NCBI GenBank assembly: GCA_049587755.1
Contig: JBAVEN010000049.1
Span: forward strand, 62,001-126,000
Reading direction: 5' to 3'
Source: Bog-375 sp049587755
Lineage (GTDB): Bacteria; Acidobacteriota; Terriglobia; Bryobacterales; Bryobacteraceae
DNA: 64,000 nt
Shown: one piece after another, positions 17,105 through 25,703 of the stretch
How positions within the stretch are numbered: position 1 is the stretch's first letter
Layout of the letters: each line of letters starts with the position of its first letter
Made by a program: the position numbers and the translations under genes
The notes under the pieces: model-generated
Told to the model about the DNA's origin: nothing
What the model saw: only the letters and a program-made list of their open reading frames with translations
Database searches by the model: none

Positions 17105-17188
17105 GCGACGCGTACTGAGCGACGGGCAGCGCCAGCGCGGACACAAACGACTGTTTGGACGCAAGGCCGCACATCTTAGACGAAGTCA

Positions 17189-18247
17189 TCACTCGATAGG
17201 CGACACGGACTGCTCGGGAAGGCGCGGCTGTGACCGGTCGGGCTGATCAAGGCGGGCGCGGCCGGTCGAAGCGCGCACGACCAAGGAAGTGCTCATGCGA
17301 AACTCAACGCCCGCCCCATGAGCCTGGATCGAATGCAACAGCGCTTCGCAGGCCAGGCGCGCGATCTCGGTGCGAACCAACTTCACCGTCGTCAGCGGCG
17401 GTTCGGTGAACTGCGCCATCTGGATGTCATCGAAGCCCACCACCGAAATGTCCTCGGGCACTCGCAAGCCGCGCTTGCGAATGGCGCGCATGGCGCCGAT
17501 GGCGGTCAGATCGTTGGAGGCAATCACCGCCGTGACGCCGGGCGCGCGATCGAGCAGGCGCAGCATCGCCTTGAAGCCGCCGTCCACTTTGTGATTGCCC
17601 TCTTCGAGCAGCGCCTCGTGCGGCCCGCCGCCCCGCGCATCAGCGAGGCGCTTGAGGAACGCGTCGCGCCGCTCGCGCACCGATTCGAGGCGCAGCGGCC
17701 CGGAGATGAACGCGATCCGGGTGTGCCCCAACGTGCGCAAGTGCTCGACGGCCTGCGTGATGCCGTGAGCGTAATCCACCTTGACGTTGCTCACGCCGCG
17801 CGCTACCTCGCCCACGTCGAGAAACACCAGTGGCACTTTCCGTTGAGCGAAGGTGTCGTGCAGCGAGGGATCGACTTCGGAGGTCATGATCGCCACGCCA
17901 TCGATTTTGCGTTCGATCATGCGTCGCACGCAGAGCGCAGTGCGCGCCGGATCGTAGTTGGTGGAGGCGACCAGCACGTCGTAACCATTGTGCAGCGCCA
18001 CCTCCTCGAAGCCCTTGATCAGCTCGGGGAAGAACGGATTGGTGATATCGGAAACCACCAGGCCGAGCATCTGGCTGCGGCCGGAGGCGAGCGATTGTGC
18101 GTTGGTGTTCGGCCGGTAACCGAGCTCCTCGATCACTTTCCGCACCCGCGCAGCGGTCTCACGGCTCACCTGCGGGCTACCGTGCAGCGCGCGGGAGACG
18201 GTGGCAATGCCGACGCCGGCGCGCTTTGCGACGTCTTTGATCGTCAT
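17189..18247 (-). CDS. LacI/GalR-family transcriptional regulator
   Basis: 352 aa, family length. The N-terminal helix-turn-helix MTIKDVAKRAGVGIATVSRA and the hinge ELGYRPNTNAQSLASGRSQ are classic; the rest is a periplasmic-binding-protein-like ligand domain (GLVVSDITNPFFPELIKGFE ... PEDISVVGFDDIQMAQFTEP). It lies at the end of the minus-strand pectin genes and is the natural regulator of that locus, with a uronate or galacturonide as plausible inducer (inference). Confidence 0.95.
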   Translation of the reverse strand: MTIKDVAKRAGVGIATVSRALHGSPQVSRETAARVRKVIEELGYRPNTNAQSLASGRSQMLGLVVSDITNPFFPELIKGFEEVALHNGYDVLVASTNYDPARTALCVRRMIERKIDGVAIMTSEVDPSLHDTFAQRKVPLVFLDVGEVARGVSNVKVDYAHGITQAVEHLRTLGHTRIAFISGPLRLESVRERRDAFLKRLADARGGGPHEALLEEGNHKVDGGFKAMLRLLDRAPGVTAVIASNDLTAIGAMRAIRKRGLRVPEDISVVGFDDIQMAQFTEPPLTTVKLVRTEIARLACEALLHSIQAHGAGVEFRMSTSLVVRASTGRARLDQPDRSQPRLPEQSVSPIE

Positions 18248-18333
18248 TGCACTGCCCTTGTCACGAGTCTACAACGCTTGGGCACCGGGCGCACTAGCTC
18301 GCCGGCCGTGCGATGCCGCGCGATTGCGGCAGA

Positions 18334-18362
18334 CCACTCTTTACGGTCGTGGCTCGGATCGG
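18334..18362 (+). repeat. Dispersed repeat copy
   Basis: CCACTCTTTACGGTCGTGGC and following bases belong to the same intergenic family as 9476 and 11568. It separates lacI from the GH28 gene. Confidence 0.6.
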
Positions 18363-18396
18363 AGCTCGCGGTCGGCGACCTGGCTTTTGCCATCAC

Positions 18397-19755
18397 TTAC
18401 CGAAGAGGAAAGGCGACGAATTTGCCGGTGCAGGCGTTGTCGATGCCATTTCCGCCGCGGCTGGAGACGATAACGTCGGCGCCGGCCACATTGAGATTGA
18501 ACGGGCCTGGCCCGATGGTTAAATCCGCGTGCTTCGCCGACACCTGGATGCCGGCCGGATCGTCAAACACGACGCCATCGAACTGGATTCCCAGGCGATG
18601 TGTCGCGTCCAAACCTTCCAGCGTCACCCTGCCGCCGCCTTCCACCCGTACATTGCGAACAATGATGTCGCGGAAGACCGGCGGCCGCTTGTCCTCCTTG
18701 CTGGCGTGGGCGCTGTAATTGGTGTCCATCAAAATCGGGTTGGCCGTGTCGCGGATGCAGACGTCCTGGTACACGACGTCGTGGACCAGTCCGCCGCGCG
18801 TGATGTTGGACTTGATGCGCAGGCCGTTATCGGCGCCATCGATGGAAAGATCAGAGACGCGAATGGCACTGGCGCCGCCTGCGGTCAGGCTGCCGATAGA
18901 CATGCCGTGGCCGGTATAGAAGTGATTGTGGACGATGCTCATGTGGGTGGTTGGCGCGCCCAGCGGCGCCTTGATCGCCACCTGATCGTCGCCCGTGTGG
19001 ATGTAGCAGTGGGCGATGGTCACGTTGGTCGAGTTGCCGGGATCGATGCCATCGGTGTTGCGCGCCCGCTCCGGCGACCAGATCTTGACGCCCCACGCGG
19101 TGAATCCGTTGCCGTCGTTGTAGCCGACGTGGAAGTTCGGCGAATTCATGAGCGTGATGCGGTAAAGCGTGAAGTTGTCACAGCGGCGAAGCGCAATCAG
19201 GCGCGGGTTATTCTGACTCCCGCCCGCGCGCGCCATGTCCGCCAGGTTCCACCAACTGATGTTTTGTCCGAGAATGGTCTCGCCGCCGCGACCATCGATC
19301 ACGCCGTCGCCCATCACGGCCGCGCCGGGGACGCCGTCGCCGTTGATCAACGCCTTGCAGCCGTGGCCGTCCTGGGTGATCGTGCCACAGACGCCCGGCT
19401 CGAGATCATAATCGCGCGGGTTCCGTGAGGCGTACAGATACGCGCCACCCGCGACCACCAGCGCGACGCCGCGCCGCAGCTCGAGCGGCCCGGAGAGAAA
19501 CGCGTCAGTGCGCTCCGAAGCCCGCTCGAGCACCACCGCGCGGCTTGGCGGGCATGCGTCCAGGGCCGCCTGAATGCGCGCCGTATCCAGCTTGCCTTCA
19601 TCCGCGGGCGCGATCGACGTTGCGGCGCGGCCGATTTTCGCGTGGAGAGTGGCGCATACGGGCGGAATGGAAGGCTCAGCGACCTTCCGCGCGTCCTGGG
19701 CGATAGCCGGGACAGCGAACCAAGCCGCGGCGAGCGCAGCGGCAATTCCTTTCAT
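18397..19755 (-). CDS. GH28 polygalacturonase-like enzyme, secreted
   Basis: Start at MKGIAAALAAAWFAVPAIAQ (19755), a clean signal peptide; the longer frame upstream overlaps the cupin gene. The 452-aa product is a right-handed beta-helix with all GH28 signature blocks: NTDGIDPGNSTNV, GDDQVAIKAP, GHGMSIGS and RIKS. The Asp residues in NTDG and DD are the expected catalytic acids, and the His lies in GHG. GH28 enzymes hydrolyse alpha-1,4 galacturonic or rhamnogalacturonan links. With GH105, KduI-like and KduD neighbours, a pectic substrate is likely. Confidence 0.92.
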   Translation of the reverse strand: MKGIAAALAAAWFAVPAIAQDARKVAEPSIPPVCATLHAKIGRAATSIAPADEGKLDTARIQAALDACPPSRAVVLERASERTDAFLSGPLELRRGVALVVAGGAYLYASRNPRDYDLEPGVCGTITQDGHGCKALINGDGVPGAAVMGDGVIDGRGGETILGQNISWWNLADMARAGGSQNNPRLIALRRCDNFTLYRITLMNSPNFHVGYNDGNGFTAWGVKIWSPERARNTDGIDPGNSTNVTIAHCYIHTGDDQVAIKAPLGAPTTHMSIVHNHFYTGHGMSIGSLTAGGASAIRVSDLSIDGADNGLRIKSNITRGGLVHDVVYQDVCIRDTANPILMDTNYSAHASKEDKRPPVFRDIIVRNVRVEGGGRVTLEGLDATHRLGIQFDGVVFDDPAGIQVSAKHADLTIGPGPFNLNVAGADVIVSSRGGNGIDNACTGKFVAFPLR

Positions 19756-19799
19756 ATCGATTCCGATTCTCGTCAAACCGAGCCGGCGCAACCGCGGTG

Positions 19800-20261
19800 T
19801 TACTGTGCCACCTTGATCGCCATATAGAGTACTTCCTTGCCCGGCGCGACCTTCATCTGGTGGGGCATCCCGGCGGGGATGGTGAGCACGTCGCCGGCGA
19901 CTAGATGGTGCTCGACGCCGCCCTCGATGGCGGTGCCGCGGATCTCGGTGGGCGAGGCGTTCGTCGGGTTGACCACCGTGCCACCGGTCGCCAGGTCGGC
20001 TTCGCCGCTCTCGATGACGAAGATGTCCGCCATCTTCAGATGAACTTCCACCGACCCGGATTGCCGCCGCAGCGCCAGCCCAAAGTTGTAATTCCCCATG
20101 TCCGCCAGCTTCTGGCTGGCGAGCCCGTGCGGATTCAGCTTGGCGGCCAACTCCTGGGCCACCTGTTTGACATTGTCCTTGGTCCACAGACTGAAAGTGG
20201 GAGCGTCAGCCGCCACCACCGAGGCACCGGCCAGTAAGAGGAACATCGCAGTCGATTTCAT
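19800..20261 (-). CDS. Secreted cupin-domain protein
   Basis: 153 aa with an N-terminal signal peptide (MFLLLAGASVVAADA) and one cupin barrel (VHLKMADIFVIESGEADLA ... GDVLTIPAGMPHQMKVAPG). The first motif has His-Leu-Lys rather than the full H-x-H metal set, so enzymatic activity is uncertain. The gene is 44 nt upstream of GH28 on the same strand and is likely cotranscribed. It may bind a sugar acid in the periplasm; no direct evidence. Confidence 0.8.
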   Translation of the reverse strand: MKSTAMFLLLAGASVVAADAPTFSLWTKDNVKQVAQELAAKLNPHGLASQKLADMGNYNFGLALRRQSGSVEVHLKMADIFVIESGEADLATGGTVVNPTNASPTEIRGTAIEGGVEHHLVAGDVLTIPAGMPHQMKVAPGKEVLYMAIKVAQ

Positions 20262-20372
20262 GCGGTCAAAGTTAGCACGATGAGACGTGCAAGTATAGCG
20301 GACTTAGTTGCCGCAGCGGCCGGAAGGCGAAATCCGCAGCGGAACCGAAAACCGGGGCGCCAGGCGCGCTTT

Positions 20373-21455
20373 CTACTTGCGCAACAGGGCATCGGCGCAC
20401 CACAGGACGGGCGCCTGGCCGTGCGGGTTACCCTTCTCGGTCGGGCGGTTCAGGTAGAACTGCAGGCTGTTGGTCTGGCCGGTGCCGACGCAGACCTTGT
20501 CGACATTGCCATCCTCGTCGATGAGCTTGTTGACGCCGAGCCAGCCATTGCGCGCGGCGCGGGCATAAGCCTTGTCCTTAAGCCAGCCCTTCTTCACGCC
20601 GGTGATCATGGCGAAGGTGAACATGCCGGTGCACGAGCTCTCCTCGTAGGACTCGGGATGGTCGATCAGTTGATGCCACATGCCGTCGGCGTCCTGATAC
20701 TGCAGCAGGAAAGCCATCATCTTGCGGTAGGCCTCCATAATGCGGTCGCGCTTGGGGTGGTCCTTCGGCAGATCGGTGAGGAGTTCGGCCATACCGGCCG
20801 CCACCCAGCCGTTGCCGCGGCCCCAGAAGAAGGGAAACTCCGGCCCGTGATAGAAGAGGCCATTGGGCTGCTGCAGCTTATCCAGGTAGGCGACCATTTC
20901 GAGCGCGGCGCGGTCCAGGTAGACCTTATCGCCGGTGGCGCGGTAGGCCTGAAGCTGGAGGATGGTGATCATATACATGTCGTCGATCCAGAAGCGGGTT
21001 TCACCCGAGAGCCCGTCTGGCGTGGGATTCTCCCATTGCTCGTCGGCGAGCTTCTTGCCGAGCGGGAGATATTGCGGGTCCTTGGTGACGATGTACAGCT
21101 CCAGAGGGACGATGCCAAAGACAGCGTGGTCGACGTGGCGCTGCCAGGAGACCAGCTTCTGCTGTCCCGCTTCGGTCCGCCAGGGGTCGTAGCGCTTGAC
21201 CAGGGCGTCGGTCATCGCCTGATCGTGAGTCAGCCTGGCGAATTCGAGCGCGGCATACCAGGTGGAGTCCTCGGCGTAGTGGACCGAAGGCCTGGTGGGA
21301 ATCCAGCGTGGGAGCATGTTTTCCACGATCTTCTTACCGACCACTTCGGGCGACGTGCCGGGCGGCCACTTGGTGAATTCCTTCTGTGCGGTGGCGACGC
21401 CGGCGAGCCCAACGATCATCAGCCCGGTGAGCAAACGGTGAATGACGGTGCGCAT
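20373..21455 (-). CDS. GH105 unsaturated rhamnogalacturonyl hydrolase, secreted
   Basis: Start at MRTVIHRLLTGLMIVGLAGV (21455) gives a signal peptide and has GAGAGGA 6 nt upstream. The 360-aa (alpha/alpha)6 enzyme carries the family's catalytic WIDDMYM motif, GRGNGWVAAGMAELL and a C-terminal TGQTNSLQFYLNRP. GH105 (YteR/RhiN type) hydrates the double bond of unsaturated galacturonyl residues left by pectate or rhamnogalacturonan lyases. It is divergent from the plus-strand half of the locus, 205 bp away. Confidence 0.92.
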   Translation of the reverse strand: MRTVIHRLLTGLMIVGLAGVATAQKEFTKWPPGTSPEVVGKKIVENMLPRWIPTRPSVHYAEDSTWYAALEFARLTHDQAMTDALVKRYDPWRTEAGQQKLVSWQRHVDHAVFGIVPLELYIVTKDPQYLPLGKKLADEQWENPTPDGLSGETRFWIDDMYMITILQLQAYRATGDKVYLDRAALEMVAYLDKLQQPNGLFYHGPEFPFFWGRGNGWVAAGMAELLTDLPKDHPKRDRIMEAYRKMMAFLLQYQDADGMWHQLIDHPESYEESSCTGMFTFAMITGVKKGWLKDKAYARAARNGWLGVNKLIDEDGNVDKVCVGTGQTNSLQFYLNRPTEKGNPHGQAPVLWCADALLRK

Positions 21456-21569
21456 CTCTTGTCCTCTCAAGAAAGCGTCTGCGTCCTGCGGCAACGCAGA
21501 CCACAAATAGATGACGAATTCTCAAAGTTAACACGAGATGGCGCCCAGCGATCTTATTGCCGGGTTCGT

Positions 21570-21599
21570 CGAATCATTTAGCGATTTCAAATTGATTCG
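21570..21599. promoter_or_regulatory. Palindrome in the divergent pectin-locus promoter region
   Basis: CGAATCATTT (21570-21579) mirrors AAATTGATTCG (21589-21599) apart from one inserted T. On the minus strand the centre reads TTGAAATCGCTAAATGA, which has a perfect left LacI/GalR half-site (TGNAANCG) and a degenerate right half. It sits between the two divergent transcription units, as an operator would. Confidence 0.4.
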
Positions 21600-21660
21600 C
21601 TCGCGGCGGGGTGCGAGAATTCGGAGGAAAGGGCCGCAAAGGCATCGGCAAGGAGACAAC

Positions 21661-22500
21661 ATGAGATCGACGAAACTGGCACCGATTCAAACCAAGACGT
21701 GCGTCGTCAGAAACACAGGGGCGCGAAAGGGACGGCATCTGTCCGTCACCCCTCGGACGACGGCTTCGCGGCATCTTTATTTCGGGCGCATCGTGCTCGA
21801 TCGCGGCGACGCGCCGGTGGAGGTGGAAGGCGGAAAGCGCGAAACCGGACTGATATGCCTGCGCGGCAGCGCCACGGTGCAGGTGGCAGCCGCGGAATAC
21901 ACGATGGGCCGCTACGACGCGCTCTATATTCCACGCGAGAGCCGGTTCCGCGTGACCGCGGGCGCGGAGGGCTGCGACTTCGCCGAGCTATCCGCTCCGG
22001 TCAAGCAAACGCACCCGCTGCAGTTCGTCTCGTTCGCCGAGATTCAGAAGGACCCAGGACTGCATTTTATGGCCGGCGGCCCCAACTCCGAGCGCACGAT
22101 CAACATCCTGCTCGGGAAAAATGTCGAGGCTGGACGCATCGTGGCGGGGGTTACGTTCAGCAAGCCTGGCAACTGGACGTCGTGGCCGCCGCACGAGCAC
22201 GCGGTGATGCTGGAAGAGGCTTATCTCTACGTCGACATGCCGGCGCCGGCCTTCGGCGTGCAGTTCGTCTACGCCAACACCAACGACCCGGAGCTAGCGA
22301 CGTTCGTTCGCGACGGAGACGTGGTGATCATGCCGAAAGGCTACCATCCGAACGTGGCGGCGCCGGGATCGCAGATCAATTTCCTGTGGATGATGGCGGC
22401 CAACCGCGAAGGCGCGGACCGGCAGTTCGGCGTGGTCCACGTGCAGCCCGAGTTCGCGGGCGGCGGCTCCGGTCTGGAGCGCGGTCAGGCTGGGAGGTAG
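21661..22500 (+). CDS. KduI/IolB-superfamily uronate isomerase
   Basis: ATG at 21661 has AAGGAG immediately upstream and starts the conserved region (279 aa). The bicupin has the metal set of KduI, with the same pattern: H178, H180 (WPPHEH), E185 (LEEAYLYV) and H229 (KGYHPNV); in E. coli KduI the spacing is H-x-H, +5 Glu, +42 His. Overall it looks closer to IolB (5-deoxy-glucuronate isomerase), but KduD follows 5 bp later, so conversion of 4-deoxy-5-ketouronate to 2,5-diketo-3-deoxygluconate is the likely reaction here. Cytosolic. Confidence 0.8.
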   Translation: MRSTKLAPIQTKTCVVRNTGARKGRHLSVTPRTTASRHLYFGRIVLDRGDAPVEVEGGKRETGLICLRGSATVQVAAAEYTMGRYDALYIPRESRFRVTAGAEGCDFAELSAPVKQTHPLQFVSFAEIQKDPGLHFMAGGPNSERTINILLGKNVEAGRIVAGVTFSKPGNWTSWPPHEHAVMLEEAYLYVDMPAPAFGVQFVYANTNDPELATFVRDGDVVIMPKGYHPNVAAPGSQINFLWMMAANREGADRQFGVVHVQPEFAGGGSGLERGQAGR

Positions 22501-22505
22501 GAGCG

Positions 22506-23255
22506 ATGTTTCGTCTGGACGGGAAAGTCGCCCTGGTGACGGGCTCCAATCGCGGTATGGGCGCGGCGATGGCCCTCGGTTTCGCGCGCGCCGGAGCAAA
22601 CGTCGTGCTGCACGATATGGCGGCGCCCGAGGAGACGGCGAAGCGCATTCGCGAGGAGACCTCCGTGCGCACGCACTGCCTGGCCGCCGATCTCAGTTCC
22701 CGCGCGCAGGCGGACCGGCTGATCGGAGAGGCCGTGGCGGCCATGGGCGCGGTGGACATTTTGGTAAACAACGCCGGCATCATCCGGCGCGCGCCGGCGG
22801 CGGAACATGGCGACGAAGACTGGGACGCGGTGATCGAGATCAACCTGACCGCCGTGTTCCGGCTGTGCCGCGCGGCGGGTGCGCATATGCTGCCGCGCGG
22901 GCGGGGCAAGGTTATCAACATCGCGTCGCTGCTCGCATTTCAGGGCGGGATCAACGTGCCCTCTTACGCGGCGGCGAAGGGCGGTGTGGCGCAGATCACC
23001 AAGGCGCTGGCCAATGAGTGGGCCGGGCGCGGAGTGAACGTGAACGCGATTGCGCCGGGCTATATGCGCACGGAGAACACGCGTCCGCTGTTCCAGAACG
23101 AGGAGCGCCGGCAGGCGATTCTGGAACGCATCCCGGCCGGGCGCTGGGGCGAGCCGGAGGACGTTTGCGGCGCAGCGGTGTTCCTGGCTTCGGCGGCGTC
23201 GGATTACGTCCACGGGCATGTGCTGGTGGTGGACGGCGGATGGATGGCGCGCTGA
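22506..23255 (+). CDS. kduD: 2-deoxy-D-gluconate 3-dehydrogenase / 2-dehydro-3-deoxy-gluconate dehydrogenase (SDR)
   Basis: 249 aa, the KduD length. The classical SDR motifs are present: TGSNRGMGAAMA (NAD binding), NNAGIIRR, the active-site Y-x-x-x-K in YAAAK preceded by NIASLLAFQGG, and the C-terminal GHVLVVDGGWMAR seen in KduD. It would reduce 2,5-diketo-3-deoxygluconate to KDG. It starts 5 bp after the isomerase gene and overlaps the next gene by 16 bp, so the three form one operon. Confidence 0.88.
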   Translation: MFRLDGKVALVTGSNRGMGAAMALGFARAGANVVLHDMAAPEETAKRIREETSVRTHCLAADLSSRAQADRLIGEAVAAMGAVDILVNNAGIIRRAPAAEHGDEDWDAVIEINLTAVFRLCRAAGAHMLPRGRGKVINIASLLAFQGGINVPSYAAAKGGVAQITKALANEWAGRGVNVNAIAPGYMRTENTRPLFQNEERRQAILERIPAGRWGEPEDVCGAAVFLASAASDYVHGHVLVVDGGWMAR

Positions 23256-24622
23256 TCGGAAATCGCATTTTCGGCACATGGGCCGCGGCGCTGCTGGCGC
23301 TGAGTCTCTACTATCCTGCCCCCGCCACGGCCCAACCGCCAGGCCGGAGCGACCCGTCATTCTCGCAACCCTCGCGCGCGCCGGGCGTGGATTACGTGCT
23401 GCCTACGGAGGGTGAAGTCAAGGCGACGCTCGACCGCATACGCGACTACTTCGTTCGCACCACGCCCGATCGCATCATCGACACCGCGACCGGCGCACCG
23501 GTCGAAGATCTGACGAAGCCCACCAGGACGGCCGGCATTGACCTGCGGCCCGGACCGTTCAACGATTGGGATTACCCGATGGGAGTGGCGCTGGCCGCCA
23601 TGTTACAGGCTGGCGATGTAACTGGCGACGCGACTTACTCAGATTACGCGCTCAAGAACTTCGATTTCATCTTCGACCACCTGGACTACTTTCGCGAGCA
23701 GACCAGACAGTTCGGCGCGCAAAACTACGGTTACCGGCGGCTGATCGAGATGCGCGAGTTGGACGATTGCGGCGCCATCGGCGCGGCTCTCATCAAGGCC
23801 TATAACAAGAAGAAGGACGCTAGATACCGCGCCACCATCGATGCCGTCGCGGAGTTTATCGCACACAAGCAATTCCGCATGCCCGACGGCACGCTGGCGC
23901 GCCGGCGACCGCAACCCGTCTCGCTCTGGGCGGACGACCTGTACATGGCGGTCCCGTTCCTGGCGCAGATGGGGGCGCTCACCGGCCAGCGCTCCTGGTT
24001 TGACGACGCCGCCCGGCAGATGATTCAGTCGTCGGCGCGTCTACAGAGCCACGCAAGCGGGCTATGGGATCACTCCTGGTTCGAGAACGCCGCGCCGGAC
24101 CCCAAGTTTTATTGGGGCCGCGCATCCGGATGGGCGATGATGGCCGCGGCCGAACTGCTGAGCGTGCTGCCGGAGGACCATCCCGAGCGGGAGCGTGTCC
24201 TGGAGATTTTCCGGCGCGGCGCGCAGGGAGCGGCGGCCACTCAGGGCGGCACTGGACTGTGGCACCAGTTGCTGGACAAAACCGACAGCTACCTGGAAAC
24301 GTCCGCCTCGGCGATGTTCACCTTCGCCATCGCGCGCGGCGTGAATCGCGGCTGGCTGCCGCCGGTCTACGCACCGGTGGCGCAAGCCGGATGGCAGGCA
24401 CTGGCCACCAGGGTGCGGGCGGATGGCCGCATCGAAGGCATCTGCGTCAGCACCACCGCCGCTTACGACGCCGTCTATTATTACAATCGCCCCACCGACC
24501 TTGGCGCCATGCAGGGCTACGGCCCCACGCTGATGGCCGGCGCCGAAGTAATCGCCATGCTGCGCAACTTCGACGTCGAGCGCACGCTGAACACGTTCCA
24601 CTACCGAAAACGAGTTCGGTAG
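23240..24622 (+). CDS. GH105/GH88-like unsaturated glucuronyl/rhamnogalacturonyl hydrolase, secreted
   Basis: The start ATG (23240) lies within the end of kduD, in another frame, and leads into a signal peptide (TWAAALLALSLYYPAPATAQ). The 460-aa protein has the (alpha/alpha)6 barrel motifs LWADDLYMAVPFLAQMG, YWGRASGWAMMAAAELLSVL and GTGLWHQLLDKTDSYLETSA. It is paralogous to the divergent GH105 but longer, with an ~80-residue N-terminal extension, suggesting a different unsaturated oligosaccharide. Confidence 0.88.
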   Translation: MDGALIGNRIFGTWAAALLALSLYYPAPATAQPPGRSDPSFSQPSRAPGVDYVLPTEGEVKATLDRIRDYFVRTTPDRIIDTATGAPVEDLTKPTRTAGIDLRPGPFNDWDYPMGVALAAMLQAGDVTGDATYSDYALKNFDFIFDHLDYFREQTRQFGAQNYGYRRLIEMRELDDCGAIGAALIKAYNKKKDARYRATIDAVAEFIAHKQFRMPDGTLARRRPQPVSLWADDLYMAVPFLAQMGALTGQRSWFDDAARQMIQSSARLQSHASGLWDHSWFENAAPDPKFYWGRASGWAMMAAAELLSVLPEDHPERERVLEIFRRGAQGAAATQGGTGLWHQLLDKTDSYLETSASAMFTFAIARGVNRGWLPPVYAPVAQAGWQALATRVRADGRIEGICVSTTAAYDAVYYYNRPTDLGAMQGYGPTLMAGAEVIAMLRNFDVERTLNTFHYRKRVR

Positions 24623-24657
24623 GGCCGGGCAGTTCCCGGGGCAGTGCCCGGCCCCTA
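24620..24657. terminator. Strong hairpin between convergent genes
   Basis: TAGGGCCGGGCA starts at the stop codon of the GH105 gene and pairs, with one bulged base, with TGCCCGGCCCCTA (24645-24657). No T-run, so Rho-independence is unsure; it may be another dispersed palindrome. Confidence 0.45.
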
Positions 24658-24768
24658 CAACCGAAAGGGTCGGGTTAGCACTTACAAGATGAGCACTGAG
24701 CGCTCGCCAAGAAATGACCGTACCATCCGCCGATGAAATGACGATTTCCCGACAAGCCCTTAGCTTAG

Positions 24769-25572
24769 TCAGCGCTCGCTAAAGCAGATCACCGTGCCGT
24801 CGGGGTCGCGGACCTCGGGAACGCCGCCAGTGATCTTGAGTTCCAAGCCGCGCTTCTTCAGTTCCTCGGCGGCCCGCTTCGGGTTGGCCGCGAACGTGAG
24901 CTCCGGCATTGCGCCGGCGACCGGCGGCCGGAGCTCGATGGTCTCAGCCGGGGTTCCCGGCGCGCTGAGCTTGTAGCCGCTGCCTGAAAATCCCAGTTTG
25001 CCGGTAAAGAACGCCTTCTCGGCATCGACATCCTTCACCGTCATGGCGACACCGATCATGTGATCGGAAATGCGCGCTGCGTCCAAGTGTTTCCCATGAT
25101 CTTCGTAGTGCAGCGACCCGGGCAGATACTGCGTGTACTCGATCACCTGGCCTTCCGGATCGCGTAGGTTGAACAGCAGGTTGCCGGCGTGGGCCTTTCT
25201 CGGCTGAGTTGGAGCAAGTCCCAGCGCTTTGTAAGCCGCGCTCACGCGATCCATGTCACCGGTCAACAAGCAAATGTGCATGAGGCCGAGCGGCTCGGTT
25301 GGGCGGTTGCGCCGGTAGAGCTCGATGAACTGGCTGTCGCTCACCTTCACGTAGGAAGTGGTGGTGCCCTGGTCATCGCTGAACTCGAAAGCTTGCTGCC
25401 ACCCCAGGGTCTTGTAAAACGCGCGCGATCGGGCGACGTCGCTGACGCGCAATGCCACGTGGGCGATACCATCGAGCGCCCGCGTATCCTGGGCGCGGAG
25501 CGGAGCCGTGCCGCCGAAGCCGAAGAACAGAAGCGCTACAGCAAAACCGGCCCGTTGCGGGAGGTTGGTCAT
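24769..25572 (-). CDS. Secreted two-module VOC (glyoxalase/bleomycin-resistance fold) protein
   Basis: Start at MTNLPQRAGFAVALLFFGFG (25572), a signal peptide. The 267-aa product carries two vicinal-oxygen-chelate modules: ALDGIAHVALRVSDVARSRAFYKTLGW and SDHMIGVAMTVKDVDAEKAFFTGKLGF, each ending in a D-P-[ED/DG] strand (RDPEGQVIEYTQY, RDPDGTVICFSER). Metal ligands could be H in IAHVALRV and E in FIELY of module one. The reaction is unknown. Export is unusual for the family but recurs in soil Acidobacteria, as far as I know. Confidence 0.82.
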   Translation of the reverse strand: MTNLPQRAGFAVALLFFGFGGTAPLRAQDTRALDGIAHVALRVSDVARSRAFYKTLGWQQAFEFSDDQGTTTSYVKVSDSQFIELYRRNRPTEPLGLMHICLLTGDMDRVSAAYKALGLAPTQPRKAHAGNLLFNLRDPEGQVIEYTQYLPGSLHYEDHGKHLDAARISDHMIGVAMTVKDVDAEKAFFTGKLGFSGSGYKLSAPGTPAETIELRPPVAGAMPELTFAANPKRAAEELKKRGLELKITGGVPEVRDPDGTVICFSER

Positions 25573-25652
25573 AACAGGAGATGCCACGTGCGGCACTGGT
25601 TCATCATAACTCCGTTGCCGGCGGCGGCAACACGCACGCGAACCGCCGCGTC

Positions 25653-25680
25653 TTTGAGTCGACCACCCGCATCTTATAAT
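25653..25680 (+). promoter_or_regulatory. Promoter of the SDR gene
   Basis: A perfect TATAAT at 25675-25680 is preceded 16 nt upstream by TTTGAG (25653-25658). The SDR ATG is 23 nt downstream. Confidence 0.5.
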
Positions 25681-25703
25681 TCGAACAGGAATCGACAATC
25701 TCC

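Noticed and set aside
20280..21581. 433-codon plus-strand ORF opposite the GH105 gene
   Set aside because: The minus-strand GH105 has full motifs and a signal peptide; the plus frame shows no family features.
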